From: an uncultured Woeseiaceae bacterium
Lineage (GTDB): Bacteria; Pseudomonadota; Gammaproteobacteria; Steroidobacterales; Woeseiaceae
Assembly (NCBI GenBank): GCA_905480215.1
Contig: CAJQPL010000055.1
Span: 1 to 48,461 of the forward strand
Direction of reading: 5' to 3'
Length of the DNA: 48,461 bases
Shown: piece after piece, positions 1-8,618 of the stretch
How positions within the stretch are numbered: position 1 is the first letter of the stretch
Layout of the letters: every line of letters begins with the position of its first letter
Translations under genes and position numbers: made by a program
Notes under the pieces: model-generated
Databases searched by the model: none
Told to the model about the DNA's origin: nothing
The model's input: only the letters and a program-made list of their open reading frames with translations

Positions 1-1168
1 CGATCGAGTCAGCGAGATAGTCGACGTTTTCTACGGTAATGCCGGCAACATTTATACGGCTCGAATCAACCATATAGATACCAAATTCGGCCTTGAGTCG
101 CGAAATCTGCTGCGCTGTCAATCCCAGAAAACAAAACATGCCGGTTGCACGAACAAGATGCGAGAAATCCTGTCCCGGTGCTTTCTCGGCCAGCGCGTCA
201 GCTAACAAGACCCGCATATTACGCAGGCGCTCACGCATCTGTGCCACCTCAGCTATCCACTCAGCACGCATCGTTGCATCATTCAGTATGAGGCTGACCA
301 CCGCCGCACCGTGGTCCGGCGGCATTGAATAAATAGTACGAACCAAGCTGTTGACCTGACTATCGACGATGCTGTTGGTAGCCGCGTCCGCGGACAATAT
401 CGACAAGGTACCTACTCGATCACGGTACAAGCCAAAATTCTTCGAACACGAGGTCGAAACGATCATTTCCGGCACATACTTGAGCAGGTGGCGCACCGCA
501 TGTGCATCTTCACTAAGACCGTTCGCAAAACCCTGGTAAGCCATGTCGATAAAGGGGATTAGACCTTTTTCAACAATGACGTCAGTTATCGCCGCCCAGT
601 CGTCGACCGATGGGTCGAGGCCAGAAGGATTGTGGCAACAACCATGTAACAGCACGACATCCCCAGGTGTCGCGGCACGCAACATTTCCAGCATCGCAGC
701 GATTTCCAGTACGTGGTTTTTGCTGTCGTAGTAAGGATAGGATTTTAGTTCCAGCCCAGCGCTGCCGAGCAACGGTACGTGATTCGCCCAGGTCGGCTCA
801 CTCGCCCACACTGTCGTATTTGGTGCCGCGCGCATGAGCATGCCCGCCGCCACACGCAGCGACCCCGAACCACCAGGAGTCTGGATAGTTGTCAGTCGCG
901 ATTCGTCAGCAACGTCACCAAAGATGAGCGCCTGCATTGCCGCGTTGAAGTCGGCTGCTCCGGCTGTTCCCAAATAAGCCTTGCTCGATTGCTCGTCGAT
1001 GAGAATTTGCTCGGCCTGTTTCACGACACCGAGCACCGGCGTGTCGCCGCTCGCCGTCCGATAGACGCCAATGCCTAAATCTATTTTTTGCGGCCGTGGA
1101 TCATCGCGATACTGGGCAATGAGCGCGAGAATGGCATCCGCCGTTGCGGTTTGTAGCGACTCAAACAA
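1..1168 (-). CDS. aspartate/aromatic amino acid aminotransferase (class I), C-terminus cut by window edge
   Basis: PLP-dependent transaminase of the AspC/TyrB subgroup, moving an amino group between aspartate or aromatic amino acids and 2-oxoglutarate in the cytoplasm. The reading frame opens with TTG at 1166-1168, preceded by a GGAG Shine-Dalgarno 7 bases upstream; there is no ATG. The N-terminus reads as a typical AspC start (MFESLQTATADAILAL, then KIDLGIGVYR), followed by the glycine-rich TPGGSGSLR segment, the NPSG motif, the FIDMAYQGF strand and the PLP-lysine region SCSKNFGLYRDRVG. The last visible residues (SRINVAGITVENVDYLADSI) match the family C-terminus, so only a handful of residues lie beyond base 1. 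About 389 residues are visible, against about 396 in E. coli AspC. TyrB-like and AspC-like specificity cannot be separated here. It is transcribed away from the HiPIP gene, behind a terminator. Confidence 0.93.
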   Translation of the reverse strand, partial: MFESLQTATADAILALIAQYRDDPRPQKIDLGIGVYRTASGDTPVLGVVKQAEQILIDEQSSKAYLGTAGAADFNAAMQALIFGDVADESRLTTIQTPGGSGSLRVAAGMLMRAAPNTTVWASEPTWANHVPLLGSAGLELKSYPYYDSKNHVLEIAAMLEMLRAATPGDVVLLHGCCHNPSGLDPSVDDWAAITDVIVEKGLIPFIDMAYQGFANGLSEDAHAVRHLLKYVPEMIVSTSCSKNFGLYRDRVGTLSILSADAATNSIVDSQVNSLVRTIYSMPPDHGAAVVSLILNDATMRAEWIAEVAQMRERLRNMRVLLADALAEKAPGQDFSHLVRATGMFCFLGLTAQQISRLKAEFGIYMVDSSRINVAGITVENVDYLADSI

Positions 1169-1226
1169 GGAACTTCTCCGAGTGTGGAACAATCTTGAGG
1201 ACAATATTTGCGCATTGTACACACAA

Positions 1227-1252
1227 AAACGCCGGCTCAAAGGCCGGCGTTT
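1227..1252 (-). terminator. Rho-independent terminator of the HiPIP gene
   Basis: A perfect 10-bp inverted repeat (AAACGCCGGC / GCCGGCGTTT) with a 6-base loop. Read on the minus strand it is followed by a T-rich run (GTTTTTGTGTGT). It lies 24 bases after the HiPIP stop and before the aminotransferase start, so it should end HiPIP transcription and insulate the aminotransferase. Confidence 0.85.
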
Positions 1253-1276
1253 CAAGTTTCCAATAGCGACTGGTAG

Positions 1277-1600
1277 TTAGGCTTTTGGTGCCCAGACTGA
1301 ACACCAGCCTGCCGCATTTACGGTCTTGCCTGGAAAGATCTGGCAGGGTCGCCACTCGTCGCCATCGTTGCCCTGAATCAGAGCGCAGTTGGCGCAGTCT
1401 TGGTCTGCGGCTGGATTGTTCCTGGTTGCCGGATCAACGCTTGACGCATCGTCCGTATATTTCATGGCAGCGCCCATGGGATCATCTGCCGTCAAATGCG
1501 GTAAGTCGTCAGCTTGTGCTTCGCGGCTGGGTATTGCCAGGTAACCGGCAGCGGCAACAGCTGACAGTTGAAAAAACTTGCGGCGATCAATCGTGCTCAA
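1277..1600 (-). CDS. high-potential iron-sulfur protein (HiPIP), Tat-exported
   Basis: Small periplasmic electron carrier with one high-potential [4Fe-4S] cluster, used in photosynthetic and respiratory chains of proteobacteria. The 107 residues begin with a twin-arginine signal (DRRKFFQLSAVAAAGYLA, residues 5-22) as HiPIPs have, since the cluster is inserted before export. Four cysteines at 69, 72, 86 and 100 give the family spacing C-x2-C-x13-C-x13-C, with the typical GWCSVW end. The start is TTG, chosen because an AAGGAGA Shine-Dalgarno sits 7 bases upstream and because the Tat motif falls near the N-terminus. It is divergent from the formate dehydrogenase operon and has its own terminator, so it is probably monocistronic. 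A partner is not shown by the sequence; a terminal oxidase or a periplasmic dehydrogenase are candidates. Confidence 0.95.
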   Translation of the reverse strand: MSTIDRRKFFQLSAVAAAGYLAIPSREAQADDLPHLTADDPMGAAMKYTDDASSVDPATRNNPAADQDCANCALIQGNDGDEWRPCQIFPGKTVNAAGWCSVWAPKA

Positions 1601-1651
1601 TGGAGTCTCCTTAAGGTCTTGTGTTGTGCGCCAGGCTATCCCCGGCGAACA

Positions 1652-1681
1652 CTAGTCTAATGTATTTCGCTCGCTAGTCTA
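1652..1681. repeat. direct repeat CTAGTCTA x2, 22 bp apart, in a divergent promoter region
   Basis: CTAGTCTA occurs at 1652-1659 and again at 1674-1681, same orientation, centre to centre 22 bp (about two DNA turns), between the HiPIP gene and fdhD. The spacing fits a regulator dimer binding one face of the helix. On the minus strand the repeats read TAGACTAG and could also overlap HiPIP promoter elements. No known regulator is recognised. Confidence 0.4.
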
Positions 1682-1734
1682 GCGTACTTTCCTGAACGTC
1701 AGCACAACCAGTTGGTAAACGATTCTCATTGCGG

Positions 1735-1763
1735 TCTACAGCTCGCGATTGTTGGGATATACT
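1735..1763 (+). promoter_or_regulatory. candidate sigma70-type promoter of fdhD-fdsGBA
   Basis: TCTACA (1735-1740, four of six matches to TTGACA), a 17-base spacer, and TATACT (1758-1763, five of six matches to TATAAT), ending 30 bases before the fdhD start. It is the best promoter-like pair in the divergent gap. Inferred from sequence only. Confidence 0.45.
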
Positions 1764-1793
1764 GCGTAGCCATTTCTGCAAATCGTAGCCCTA

Positions 1794-2636
1794 ATGTCCG
1801 TCAGCAGCCTCGAAATTAACGTCAGCAAAATTGCCGGCGATTCGGCAGATTCGTTCGCAGACCACGTTGCTGTAGAAGAACCGCTGGAAATTCGACTTGG
1901 CTATTCAACGCCTGAAGGGCGGACCGCGACCAGCATTTCAATCACCATGCGAACGCCAGGTGATGATGCAGCGCTCGCCTGTGGTTTTTTGTATTCCGAG
2001 TCAATCGTTCGAAACGCGACTGATATTTCCAATGTTGAACACTGCGGGCCGGCGGCCCCCGACAGTGGTAATCGCAATATCATTCGCGTCGATCTTGCCC
2101 CGCACGTCAAAGTTGATCTGGGGCGTTTACAACGACACTTTTACACCACGTCAAGTTGTGGGGTTTGCGGTAAGTCGTCGCTTGATGCATTGCGAGTGAC
2201 AGGTGCAAGCGTTTTACGCAACGACGATATCCGCTTCAGTCGCAAGACACTGATAGCTATGCCGACAGCACTGCGTGAACACCAACAGACGTTTAGTCAA
2301 ACTGGTGGCTTGCACGCCGCCGCTGCGTTCAATTCACAGGGTGAAATCGCCGTAGTCCATGAAGATGTCGGCCGCCATAATGCCGTCGACAAGGTGATTG
2401 GCGACTTGCTTAGCAGCGAAAGGCTGCCCGCAAATGACCTCGGCCTGATAGTCTCGGGCCGAGCGAGTTTTGAGCTGATGCAGAAAACGCTGATGGCTGA
2501 AATTCCGTTGCTCGCGGCGGTCAGTGCACCATCAAGTCTCGCCGTACAATTAGCCAATGAATTCAATGTTTCCCTGGTCGGTTTTCTACGTGGGGATACA
2601 TTCAATATTTACTCTGCCCGGGAACGTATCAACTAA
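1794..2636 (+). CDS. fdhD: formate dehydrogenase accessory sulfurtransferase FdhD (FdsC)
   Basis: FdhD passes sulfur from a cysteine desulfurase to the molybdenum cofactor and helps insert the sulfurated cofactor into formate dehydrogenase; in NAD-dependent Fds systems the homologue is called FdsC. The 280-residue protein has the family core: LACGFLYSES, the sulfur-carrying loop TTSSCGVCGKSS with C122 and C125, then TGGLHAAAAF and the EDVGRHNAVDKVIG signature. ATG at 1794 is used although its Shine-Dalgarno is weak; the N-terminus has the expected length. It is the first gene of the operon and overlaps fdsG by one base (TAATG), implying translational coupling. In well-known fds operons (Cupriavidus, Rhodobacter) the homologue lies after fdsA, so the order here differs. 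Confidence 0.95.
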   Translation: MSVSSLEINVSKIAGDSADSFADHVAVEEPLEIRLGYSTPEGRTATSISITMRTPGDDAALACGFLYSESIVRNATDISNVEHCGPAAPDSGNRNIIRVDLAPHVKVDLGRLQRHFYTTSSCGVCGKSSLDALRVTGASVLRNDDIRFSRKTLIAMPTALREHQQTFSQTGGLHAAAAFNSQGEIAVVHEDVGRHNAVDKVIGDLLSSERLPANDLGLIVSGRASFELMQKTLMAEIPLLAAVSAPSSLAVQLANEFNVSLVGFLRGDTFNIYSARERIN

Positions 2637-3100
2637 TGGCCAGGATCGATAAAGACACAACTAGCGCAATCGTCGCCAAATTTGGTGGCAAACCCGAACT
2701 ATTAGTGCAAATTATGGCCACTATTGTGAACCGTTTTGGCTGGGTACCCGAGGACACAATTCGGCAACTCGCTACGGAACTTAACCTGTCGCGTGCGGAC
2801 GTCCACGGCGTTGTTGAGTACTACCATGATTTTCGAACCGAAGAGCCCGGTAAGCACATCATCAAGATTTGTCAGGCAGAAGCCTGCCAGGCAATGGGCA
2901 GTAAGGCATTAACAGACTACGCCGAAAAGACGCTGGCCATGAGCATGCATGACACAGAGAACGACATCACGCTCGAGCCTGTTTACTGCCTCGGCAATTG
3001 CGCCTGTTCACCGGCGATAATGGCGAATGGCAAAACCTTCGGTCGTGTCGACGAAAAACGCTTTAATGCGATTATGGACGACTTGCGAGGAAAGGCCTGA
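2636..3100 (+). CDS. fdsG: NAD-dependent formate dehydrogenase gamma subunit (NuoE-like)
   Basis: Thioredoxin-fold [2Fe-2S] subunit of the soluble NAD-dependent formate dehydrogenase, homologous to NuoE of complex I, working with FdsB in electron transfer to NAD+. The 154-residue protein shows the four cluster cysteines in the NuoE pattern: C79 and C84 (KICQAEACQAMGS) and C118 and C122 (VYCLGNCACSP). The N-terminal helical part (MATIVNRFGWVPEDTIRQLA) is also typical. It overlaps fdhD by one base and fdsB by one base (TGATG), so the chains should be made in step. Confidence 0.95.
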   Translation: MARIDKDTTSAIVAKFGGKPELLVQIMATIVNRFGWVPEDTIRQLATELNLSRADVHGVVEYYHDFRTEEPGKHIIKICQAEACQAMGSKALTDYAEKTLAMSMHDTENDITLEPVYCLGNCACSPAIMANGKTFGRVDEKRFNAIMDDLRGKA

Positions 3101-4656
3101 TGTCTCGCACTAAGATTTACGTTCCCAGAGAAACAGCCGCAGTATCAGTTGGTGCGGACGAAGTCGCACTGGCAATCGCGCAGACCGCCAAGAAATCCGG
3201 TATCGATATTGAACTCATACGCAATGGATCCTGGGGAGCTAGCTTTCTGGAGCCGTTAGTCGAAGTGGAAGTCGATGGTACTCGCATCGCTTACGGCAAC
3301 GTCGCCGCTGCGGATGTCGCAGCAATGTTCGCCGCAGATCTGGTCAACGGTGGCGCACATGAGCGTTGCCTCGGACCGACCATGGAAATCCCTTATCTGG
3401 TCAATCAGGATCGTTGGACCTTCTCGCGCTGCGGCCTGATAAATCCATTATCTCTGCCGGATTTTGAACTGCATCAGGGCTTCCAGGCGCTGACGAAAGC
3501 ATTTGCCGATGGCAGCGAAGCGGTATTGCAGACGGTGGCCGACTCGGGCTTACGTGGTCGCGGTGGCGCCGGCTTTCCAACCGGCATCAAGTGGCGCACC
3601 GTGGCCGACGCTGTGGGCGAGCAAAAATACATCACCTGCAATGCTGATGAGGGTGACAGTGGTACGTTCTCTGATCGAATATTGATGGAAGGCGATCCGC
3701 TCGGCCTGATCGAAGGAATGGCAATCGCAGGATTCGCAGTGGCTGCAAGCAAAGGCTATATCTACCTTCGCTCTGAATATCCGCTGACACACTCAATCTT
3801 GTCACGCGCTATAGACACAGCACGCGAAGCCGGGTGGCTTGGTGACGATATTCAAGGCTCAGGTTTCAGTTTCGACATCGAATTACACATCGGCGCCGGA
3901 AGTTACGTTTGCGGCGAAGAGACTGCAATGCTGGAAAGCCTCGAAGGTAAGAAAGGCATCGTCCGTTTCAAACCGCCGCTACCCGCACACGAAGGCTTGT
4001 TCGGTAAACCGACCGTCGTAAACAATGTTGTTACGCTCGCCTCGGTCGCGAATATCATTAATCTTGGCGGCGAACGTTACGCGGGCATGGGCGTGAATCG
4101 TTCCAAAGGAACACTCGCATTCCAACTCGCTGGCAATATCAAGCGCGGCGGCCTGGTCGAGAAATCCTTTGGTGTAACGCTGCGTGAACTCATTGAGGAC
4201 TGGGGTGGCGGTACTGCCACCGGCAGACCTGTTAAAGCGGTTCAGGTGGGCGGTCCGCTAGGCGCCTATATTCCCGCATCACAGTTTGATACGCCGATGG
4301 ATTATGAGGCCTTCACTGGCATTGGGGCGATGATTGGTCATGGCGGTATCGTGGTATTCGACGATAATGCGGATATGGCGGAGCTGGCCCGCTTTGCTAT
4401 GGAATTTTGCGCGATCGAGTCCTGCGGCAAGTGTACCCCCTGCAGGATTGGGTCAACACGGGGTGTTGAGGTCATCGACAAGATGATCAGTGGTCAAAAC
4501 TGTGACGAAAATTACGACCTTCTTGTAGATTTATGCGACACAATGGAAGACGCCTCTTTATGTGCGATGGGCGGTATGACACCCTATCCCGTGAGAAGCG
4601 TTCTAAACCACTTTGCCGAAGACTTCGCGTCTTCCGAAGAGCCTAAAAATGAATAA
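3100..4656 (+). CDS. fdsB: NAD-dependent formate dehydrogenase beta subunit (NuoF-like, FMN and NAD binding)
   Basis: Flavoprotein subunit that reduces NAD+ with electrons from formate. The first ~125 residues form a thioredoxin-like extension usual for FdsB; the rest is a NuoF module. Visible motifs are the FMN loop LRGRGGAGFPTG (151-162), the NADH-binding segment CNADEGDSGTFSDR (180-193), GAGSYVCGEETAML (about 265-278), and the N3-type [4Fe-4S] ligands SCGKCTPC (C442, C445, C448) with C488 in DASLCAMGG. At 518 residues it has the normal length. The ATG shares one base with the fdsG stop. The end runs into the start of fdsA. Confidence 0.96.
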   Translation: MSRTKIYVPRETAAVSVGADEVALAIAQTAKKSGIDIELIRNGSWGASFLEPLVEVEVDGTRIAYGNVAAADVAAMFAADLVNGGAHERCLGPTMEIPYLVNQDRWTFSRCGLINPLSLPDFELHQGFQALTKAFADGSEAVLQTVADSGLRGRGGAGFPTGIKWRTVADAVGEQKYITCNADEGDSGTFSDRILMEGDPLGLIEGMAIAGFAVAASKGYIYLRSEYPLTHSILSRAIDTAREAGWLGDDIQGSGFSFDIELHIGAGSYVCGEETAMLESLEGKKGIVRFKPPLPAHEGLFGKPTVVNNVVTLASVANIINLGGERYAGMGVNRSKGTLAFQLAGNIKRGGLVEKSFGVTLRELIEDWGGGTATGRPVKAVQVGGPLGAYIPASQFDTPMDYEAFTGIGAMIGHGGIVVFDDNADMAELARFAMEFCAIESCGKCTPCRIGSTRGVEVIDKMISGQNCDENYDLLVDLCDTMEDASLCAMGGMTPYPVRSVLNHFAEDFASSEEPKNE

Positions 4657-7483
4657 AGTCCGTCAAGCCGACCTTGGAACTCCCGCCAGCAAAGACGTTG
4701 CTACTGTGAGCGTCGAAATTGACGGCATGCCAGCCACCGTCAACGCAGGCTCAAGCATCCTGCGTGCCGCTCGTGAGACAGGCGTCGATATCCCGAAGCT
4801 GTGCGCTACAGACAGTCTGCAGCCGTTTGGCTCCTGCCGCATGTGTCTGGTTGAGGTCGAGGGTCGCAGAGGCTACCCGGCATCCTGCACCACGCCAGTC
4901 CAAGATGGCATGAAGATCCGTACCCAGACGAGCGAGCTGTCGAAGATTCGACGCAACGTCATGGAACTATATATTTCGGATCATCCGCTCGACTGCCTGA
5001 CATGTTCCGCGAATGGCGATTGCGAACTTCAAGACATGGCGGGTGCCGTTGGACTACGCGATGTTCGCTACGGCTTTGACGGTGAAAATCACCTGCAAGC
5101 ACCCGTTGATACCAGCAACCCTTACTTTCAGTTCGACGCCAGCAAATGCATCGTCTGCTCGCGATGCGTTCGTGCCTGCGACGAAGTTCAGGGCACTTTT
5201 GCACTAACCATTCAGGGGCGTGGTTTTCAATCCAAAGTTTCCGCTGGAATCGATGAAGGCTTCCTCGGTTCGGAGTGCGTTTCCTGTGGTGCCTGCGTGC
5301 AGGCATGCCCAACCGCAACATTGATGGAAAAGAGCATCGTCGATCACGGCCAACCCGATCACAGTGTTGTGACCACCTGCGCCTATTGCGGCGTCGGTTG
5401 TTCATTCCAGGCCGAGATGAAAGGCGATCAGGTGGTCCGCATGACACCGTATAAAGATGGCGAAGCGAATCACGGTCACAGTTGTGTCAAAGGGCGTTTC
5501 GCCTGGGGCTATGCCTCACATCGTGACCGCGTAATGAATCCGATGATTCGTGAAAACACGAATGATCCATGGCGTGAAGTGAGCTGGGATGAAGCGATCC
5601 AATACAGCGCTAAGCGCTTCAAAGAAATTCAGGCGAAGTACGGACGCAAATCGATCGGCGGCATCACATCATCGCGCTGCACTAATGAAGAAGTCTACGT
5701 CGTGCAAAAATTTGTACGCGCCGCGATGGGCAATAACAACGTCGATACCTGCGCACGTGTGTGTCATTCGCCAACCGGTTACGGTCTGAAAACAACGCTG
5801 GGTACGTCAGCCGGAACACAACCGTTCGACAGTGTCATGGATACCGACGTCATGATTGTTATCGGTGCAAATCCGACTGCAGCGCATCCGGTTTTCGCAT
5901 CGCAGATGAAACGCCGTCTGCGCGAAGGTGCCAAGCTGATCGTTATTGATCCACGAAAAATAGGCCTGGTTCGGTCCGCGCACATTCAGGCTGAGCACCA
6001 CCTGGCACTATCGCCCGGAACCAACGTGCCAGTCGTCAACGCACTCGCGCATGTCATCGTCAGTGAAGGGCTTGTCGACGACGCCTACGTACTGCAGCGC
6101 TGCGATACCGATTCATTCGAGGCCTGGAAGGCCATGATCCTGAAGCCGGAAAATTCGCCCGGCGTCGTGGCTGAAATCGCGGGTGTCGATGCTGAAACCA
6201 TCCGTGCAGCCGCACGTCTGTATGCCAACGCAGACAATGCTTCAATTTACTATGGGCTCGGCGTTACGGAACATAGTCAGGGTTCGACCATGGTTATGGG
6301 CATGGCGAACCTGGCAATGGCAACAGGTAATATCGGTCGCTCCGGCGTCGGCGTTAATCCTCTGCGCGGTCAGAATAATGTGCAGGGCTCTTGTGACATG
6401 GGTTCGTTTCCGCATGAGCTGCCTGGTTATCAACCCGTTTCAGAACAAGAAAGCCGCACAAGTTTCGAGAAGCACTGGGGTATTAGCATTGACCCCGAGC
6501 CCGGACATCGCATTCCGAATATGTTCGACGCAGCGATCGCTGGCGAGTTCATGGGTATGTATATCCAGGGAGAGGATCTGGCGCAGTCCGATCCCAACAC
6601 ACATCACGTCGAAGCGGCTTTGGGCAATATGGAATGCATCGTTGTGCAAGATCTGTTTCTCAATGAAACTGCGAAATTCGCGCATGTCTTCTTGCCGGGC
6701 ACCTCATTCCTTGAGAAAGATGGCACCTTTACGAATGCAGAGCGGCGCATCAACCGCGTTCGCCCAGTGATGCCCGCGCAACAAGGCAAAGATGAGCATC
6801 AGATAACGTCAGAGCTTGCCCAGGCGATGGGCTACGACATGCACTACGACACATCTGCCGCCATCATGGATGAAATCGCGGAGCTGACACCCAGCTTTAA
6901 GAATGTCAGTTTCAAGTTGCTCGACGATATTGGCAGCGTGCAATGGCCTTGCAACGAAGCTGCGCCAACTGGTACCCCGGTCATGCACATTGAACAATTT
7001 GTGCGTGGCAAGGGATTGTTTGTCGAGACAGACTACGTTCCGACCGAAGAAAAAACCAACCGTAAGTTCCCGCTTCTCCTGACGACCGGGCGAATCCTCT
7101 CGCAATACAATGTCGGCGCACAGACCAGGCGCACCAAAAACAACACCTGGCATTCAGAAGACGTTCTTGAAGTTCATCCGAGCGATGCCGAAATGCGTGG
7201 TATACGTGACGGTGAGCTGGTTTCACTCGCCAGCCGCAAAGGCGACATCACTTTACGCGCGAACATCACGACTCGCGTCAAGCCGGGTGTGGTGTACACG
7301 ACTTTCCACAATCCGGAAACCGGGGCTAATGTGGTCACTACGGAGTTCAGCGACTGGGCTACAAACTGTCCCGAATACAAAGTAACAGCCGTTCAGATCG
7401 CACCGGCATCGCATCGTTCAAGCTGGCAGGAAGAGTTTGCAAGTCGCGCTGATCAACAAGGGCGTATCGCTGAGCCGTCATAG
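4649..7483 (+). CDS. fdsA: NAD-dependent formate dehydrogenase alpha subunit (Mo-bis-MGD catalytic subunit)
   Basis: Catalytic subunit oxidising formate to CO2. Domains in order: a [2Fe-2S] ferredoxin domain (C52, C63, C66, C80), a NuoG-type His-Cys [4Fe-4S] site (H112, C116, C119, C125), two ferredoxin-type [4Fe-4S] clusters (C167-C177 and C210-C220), then the DMSO-reductase-fold molybdenum module opening with its own [4Fe-4S] site (C244, C247, C251, C279). C372 in ARVCHSPT is the expected Mo ligand, with the neighbouring catalytic His; it is the cysteine, not the selenocysteine, form. An upstream ATG at 4613 is open, but 4649 is preferred: it has a GAAGAG Shine-Dalgarno, it overlaps the fdsB stop by only 8 bases, and the ferredoxin domain then starts normally. 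944 residues is a usual length. No fdsD-type chaperone gene follows; the next gene is on the other strand. Confidence 0.96.
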   Translation: MNKVRQADLGTPASKDVATVSVEIDGMPATVNAGSSILRAARETGVDIPKLCATDSLQPFGSCRMCLVEVEGRRGYPASCTTPVQDGMKIRTQTSELSKIRRNVMELYISDHPLDCLTCSANGDCELQDMAGAVGLRDVRYGFDGENHLQAPVDTSNPYFQFDASKCIVCSRCVRACDEVQGTFALTIQGRGFQSKVSAGIDEGFLGSECVSCGACVQACPTATLMEKSIVDHGQPDHSVVTTCAYCGVGCSFQAEMKGDQVVRMTPYKDGEANHGHSCVKGRFAWGYASHRDRVMNPMIRENTNDPWREVSWDEAIQYSAKRFKEIQAKYGRKSIGGITSSRCTNEEVYVVQKFVRAAMGNNNVDTCARVCHSPTGYGLKTTLGTSAGTQPFDSVMDTDVMIVIGANPTAAHPVFASQMKRRLREGAKLIVIDPRKIGLVRSAHIQAEHHLALSPGTNVPVVNALAHVIVSEGLVDDAYVLQRCDTDSFEAWKAMILKPENSPGVVAEIAGVDAETIRAAARLYANADNASIYYGLGVTEHSQGSTMVMGMANLAMATGNIGRSGVGVNPLRGQNNVQGSCDMGSFPHELPGYQPVSEQESRTSFEKHWGISIDPEPGHRIPNMFDAAIAGEFMGMYIQGEDLAQSDPNTHHVEAALGNMECIVVQDLFLNETAKFAHVFLPGTSFLEKDGTFTNAERRINRVRPVMPAQQGKDEHQITSELAQAMGYDMHYDTSAAIMDEIAELTPSFKNVSFKLLDDIGSVQWPCNEAAPTGTPVMHIEQFVRGKGLFVETDYVPTEEKTNRKFPLLLTTGRILSQYNVGAQTRRTKNNTWHSEDVLEVHPSDAEMRGIRDGELVSLASRKGDITLRANITTRVKPGVVYTTFHNPETGANVVTTEFSDWATNCPEYKVTAVQIAPASHRSSWQEEFASRADQQGRIAEPS

Positions 7484-7498
7484 CCGTAGCGCTTCTTG

Positions 7499-7834
7499 TT
7501 ACTCGCTGCTGGCCGCGGAGGTTTTCTCCTGGCTGTCCGCGTCGTCGCCAAACAACCATTTCTCGATGGGTTTCTTTAAGGTCTTGGGAAAAAATACGAA
7601 CGCTGCACCCAGGCCGATCGCGCCCCAAGGCGCAGCAAACTGGACCACATAAGCGGGCCAGACGAAAGACTTGCCCGTATTGATGAATGAGTCGATCAAG
7701 AAATTCAAACCAAAACGTATTGCCTGACCGTCGACTATCATGCTGACATCCTGCACGTCGTCGACAATCGAGCTTGCCTCCAACACCACAAATGTAACGG
7801 CGAATCCGCAGGCATAGAGGCCGCCGCCGCGCAA
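7499..7834 (-). CDS. small membrane protein of unknown function
   Basis: Not recognised as a named family. The 111 residues from the TTG at 7832-7834 (AAGG Shine-Dalgarno 8 bases upstream) contain two hydrophobic stretches (about residues 3-20 and 60-81) and a charged, acidic tail. The frame stays open upstream as far as the TGA of the SYLF gene at 7961-7963 and looks coding there (KKSLSERVEEGARAL, then WFRIWFRKVWNLRGGG), so the true protein may be 30-40 residues longer from a non-ATG start such as CTG at 7934-7936. It is convergent with fdsA and lies directly behind, and in the same frame as, the SYLF-domain gene, so co-transcription is likely. Possibly an inner-membrane protein; no function is proposed. 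Confidence 0.6.
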   Translation of the reverse strand: MRGGGLYACGFAVTFVVLEASSIVDDVQDVSMIVDGQAIRFGLNFLIDSFINTGKSFVWPAYVVQFAAPWGAIGLGAAFVFFPKTLKKPIEKWLFGDDADSQEKTSAASSE

Positions 7835-7960
7835 GTTCCAGACCTTGCGAAACCAGATTCGGAACCAACCATGGGATTTTGCCGGCAGCGCGCGAGCACC
7901 TTCCTCTACGCGCTCTGATAGGGACTTCTTGTTCAGGACGACAAGGTCAAAGCGGTCGGA

Positions 7961-8512
7961 TCAAGACTTATCAAGTTTCGAAAACTTTGAACCTTCCAGC
8001 GTCAGGTTATACATCAATCCTTTTGCCCCGTAGATAAAACCGACCACAGGATCTTTGATGTTTTGACTGTCAATTGTTTTGCCGGCGCCTATGTCGATTA
8101 AAGCAACGGAACCATCAACGCCAACCTTCCAGCCTTTGGAGTTTCTGAATTTCTTCAGGGAATCCTTGGTCATGAATACAATCACCATGGACTTTGCTTG
8201 AGCACCAAGCTGCAAACCGATTGAACCTGACGTGGTTCGATAATAGTCGACAGTGCCACCGCCTACTCGCAGCACACCCTCGCCGGTCTCAGCACCGATG
8301 CCGATACCGACTTTGATGACGCGTGGAAAGATCAAGTAGCCGGCTGCCTGAGACAGGAATACATCGGCGCCTTTAACTTCCTCTCTGAATACCTCCAGCG
8401 CTGCGTTCGAATCGCGATCGATCTTGTCAGCTGACGCGGCCAAAACAGAGCTCGCAAACAAAATGACAACAAGCGCAGCGGCTGATCGAAGTGTAGTTTG
8501 GTAATTCTTCAT
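7961..8512 (-). CDS. exported SYLF-domain (YSC84/DUF500) protein
   Basis: SYLF-domain proteins bind lipids (shown for the eukaryotic members); bacterial ones are periplasmic or outer-membrane-associated and of unclear role. The 183 residues start with a Sec signal peptide (hydrophobic residues 11-25, then ASA), followed by the SYLF domain: ADVFLSQAAGYLIFPRV, the glycine-rich VGIGIGAETGEGVLR, the YYRTTSGSIGLQLGAQ segment and the C-terminal FIYGAKGLMYNLTLEGSKF. ATG at 8510-8512 has an AGGA Shine-Dalgarno 9 bases away. It is followed in the same frame by another open frame. It is upstream of, and on the same strand as, a small membrane protein. Confidence 0.88.
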   Translation of the reverse strand: MKNYQTTLRSAAALVVILFASSVLAASADKIDRDSNAALEVFREEVKGADVFLSQAAGYLIFPRVIKVGIGIGAETGEGVLRVGGGTVDYYRTTSGSIGLQLGAQAKSMVIVFMTKDSLKKFRNSKGWKVGVDGSVALIDIGAGKTIDSQNIKDPVVGFIYGAKGLMYNLTLEGSKFSKLDKS

Positions 8513-8618
8513 TGTCTGATTTCCTGTAGTTTAGGCAGCATGCCAAGCGACTAGCGTTGATAGTCGGCAATGATAACTTAAAAATGTCACCACAGATTAA
8601 CCGCAGACGCCTGAACCT

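Noticed and set aside
4959-5447. 162-residue frame antisense to fdsA
   Set aside because: Rich in Arg, Ser, Cys and His with no domain; a shadow of the strongly biased fdsA codons.
8513-8618. Terminator between sorB and the SYLF gene
   Set aside because: A short CGACTA/TAGTCG hairpin exists but it is not followed by a T run on the minus strand.
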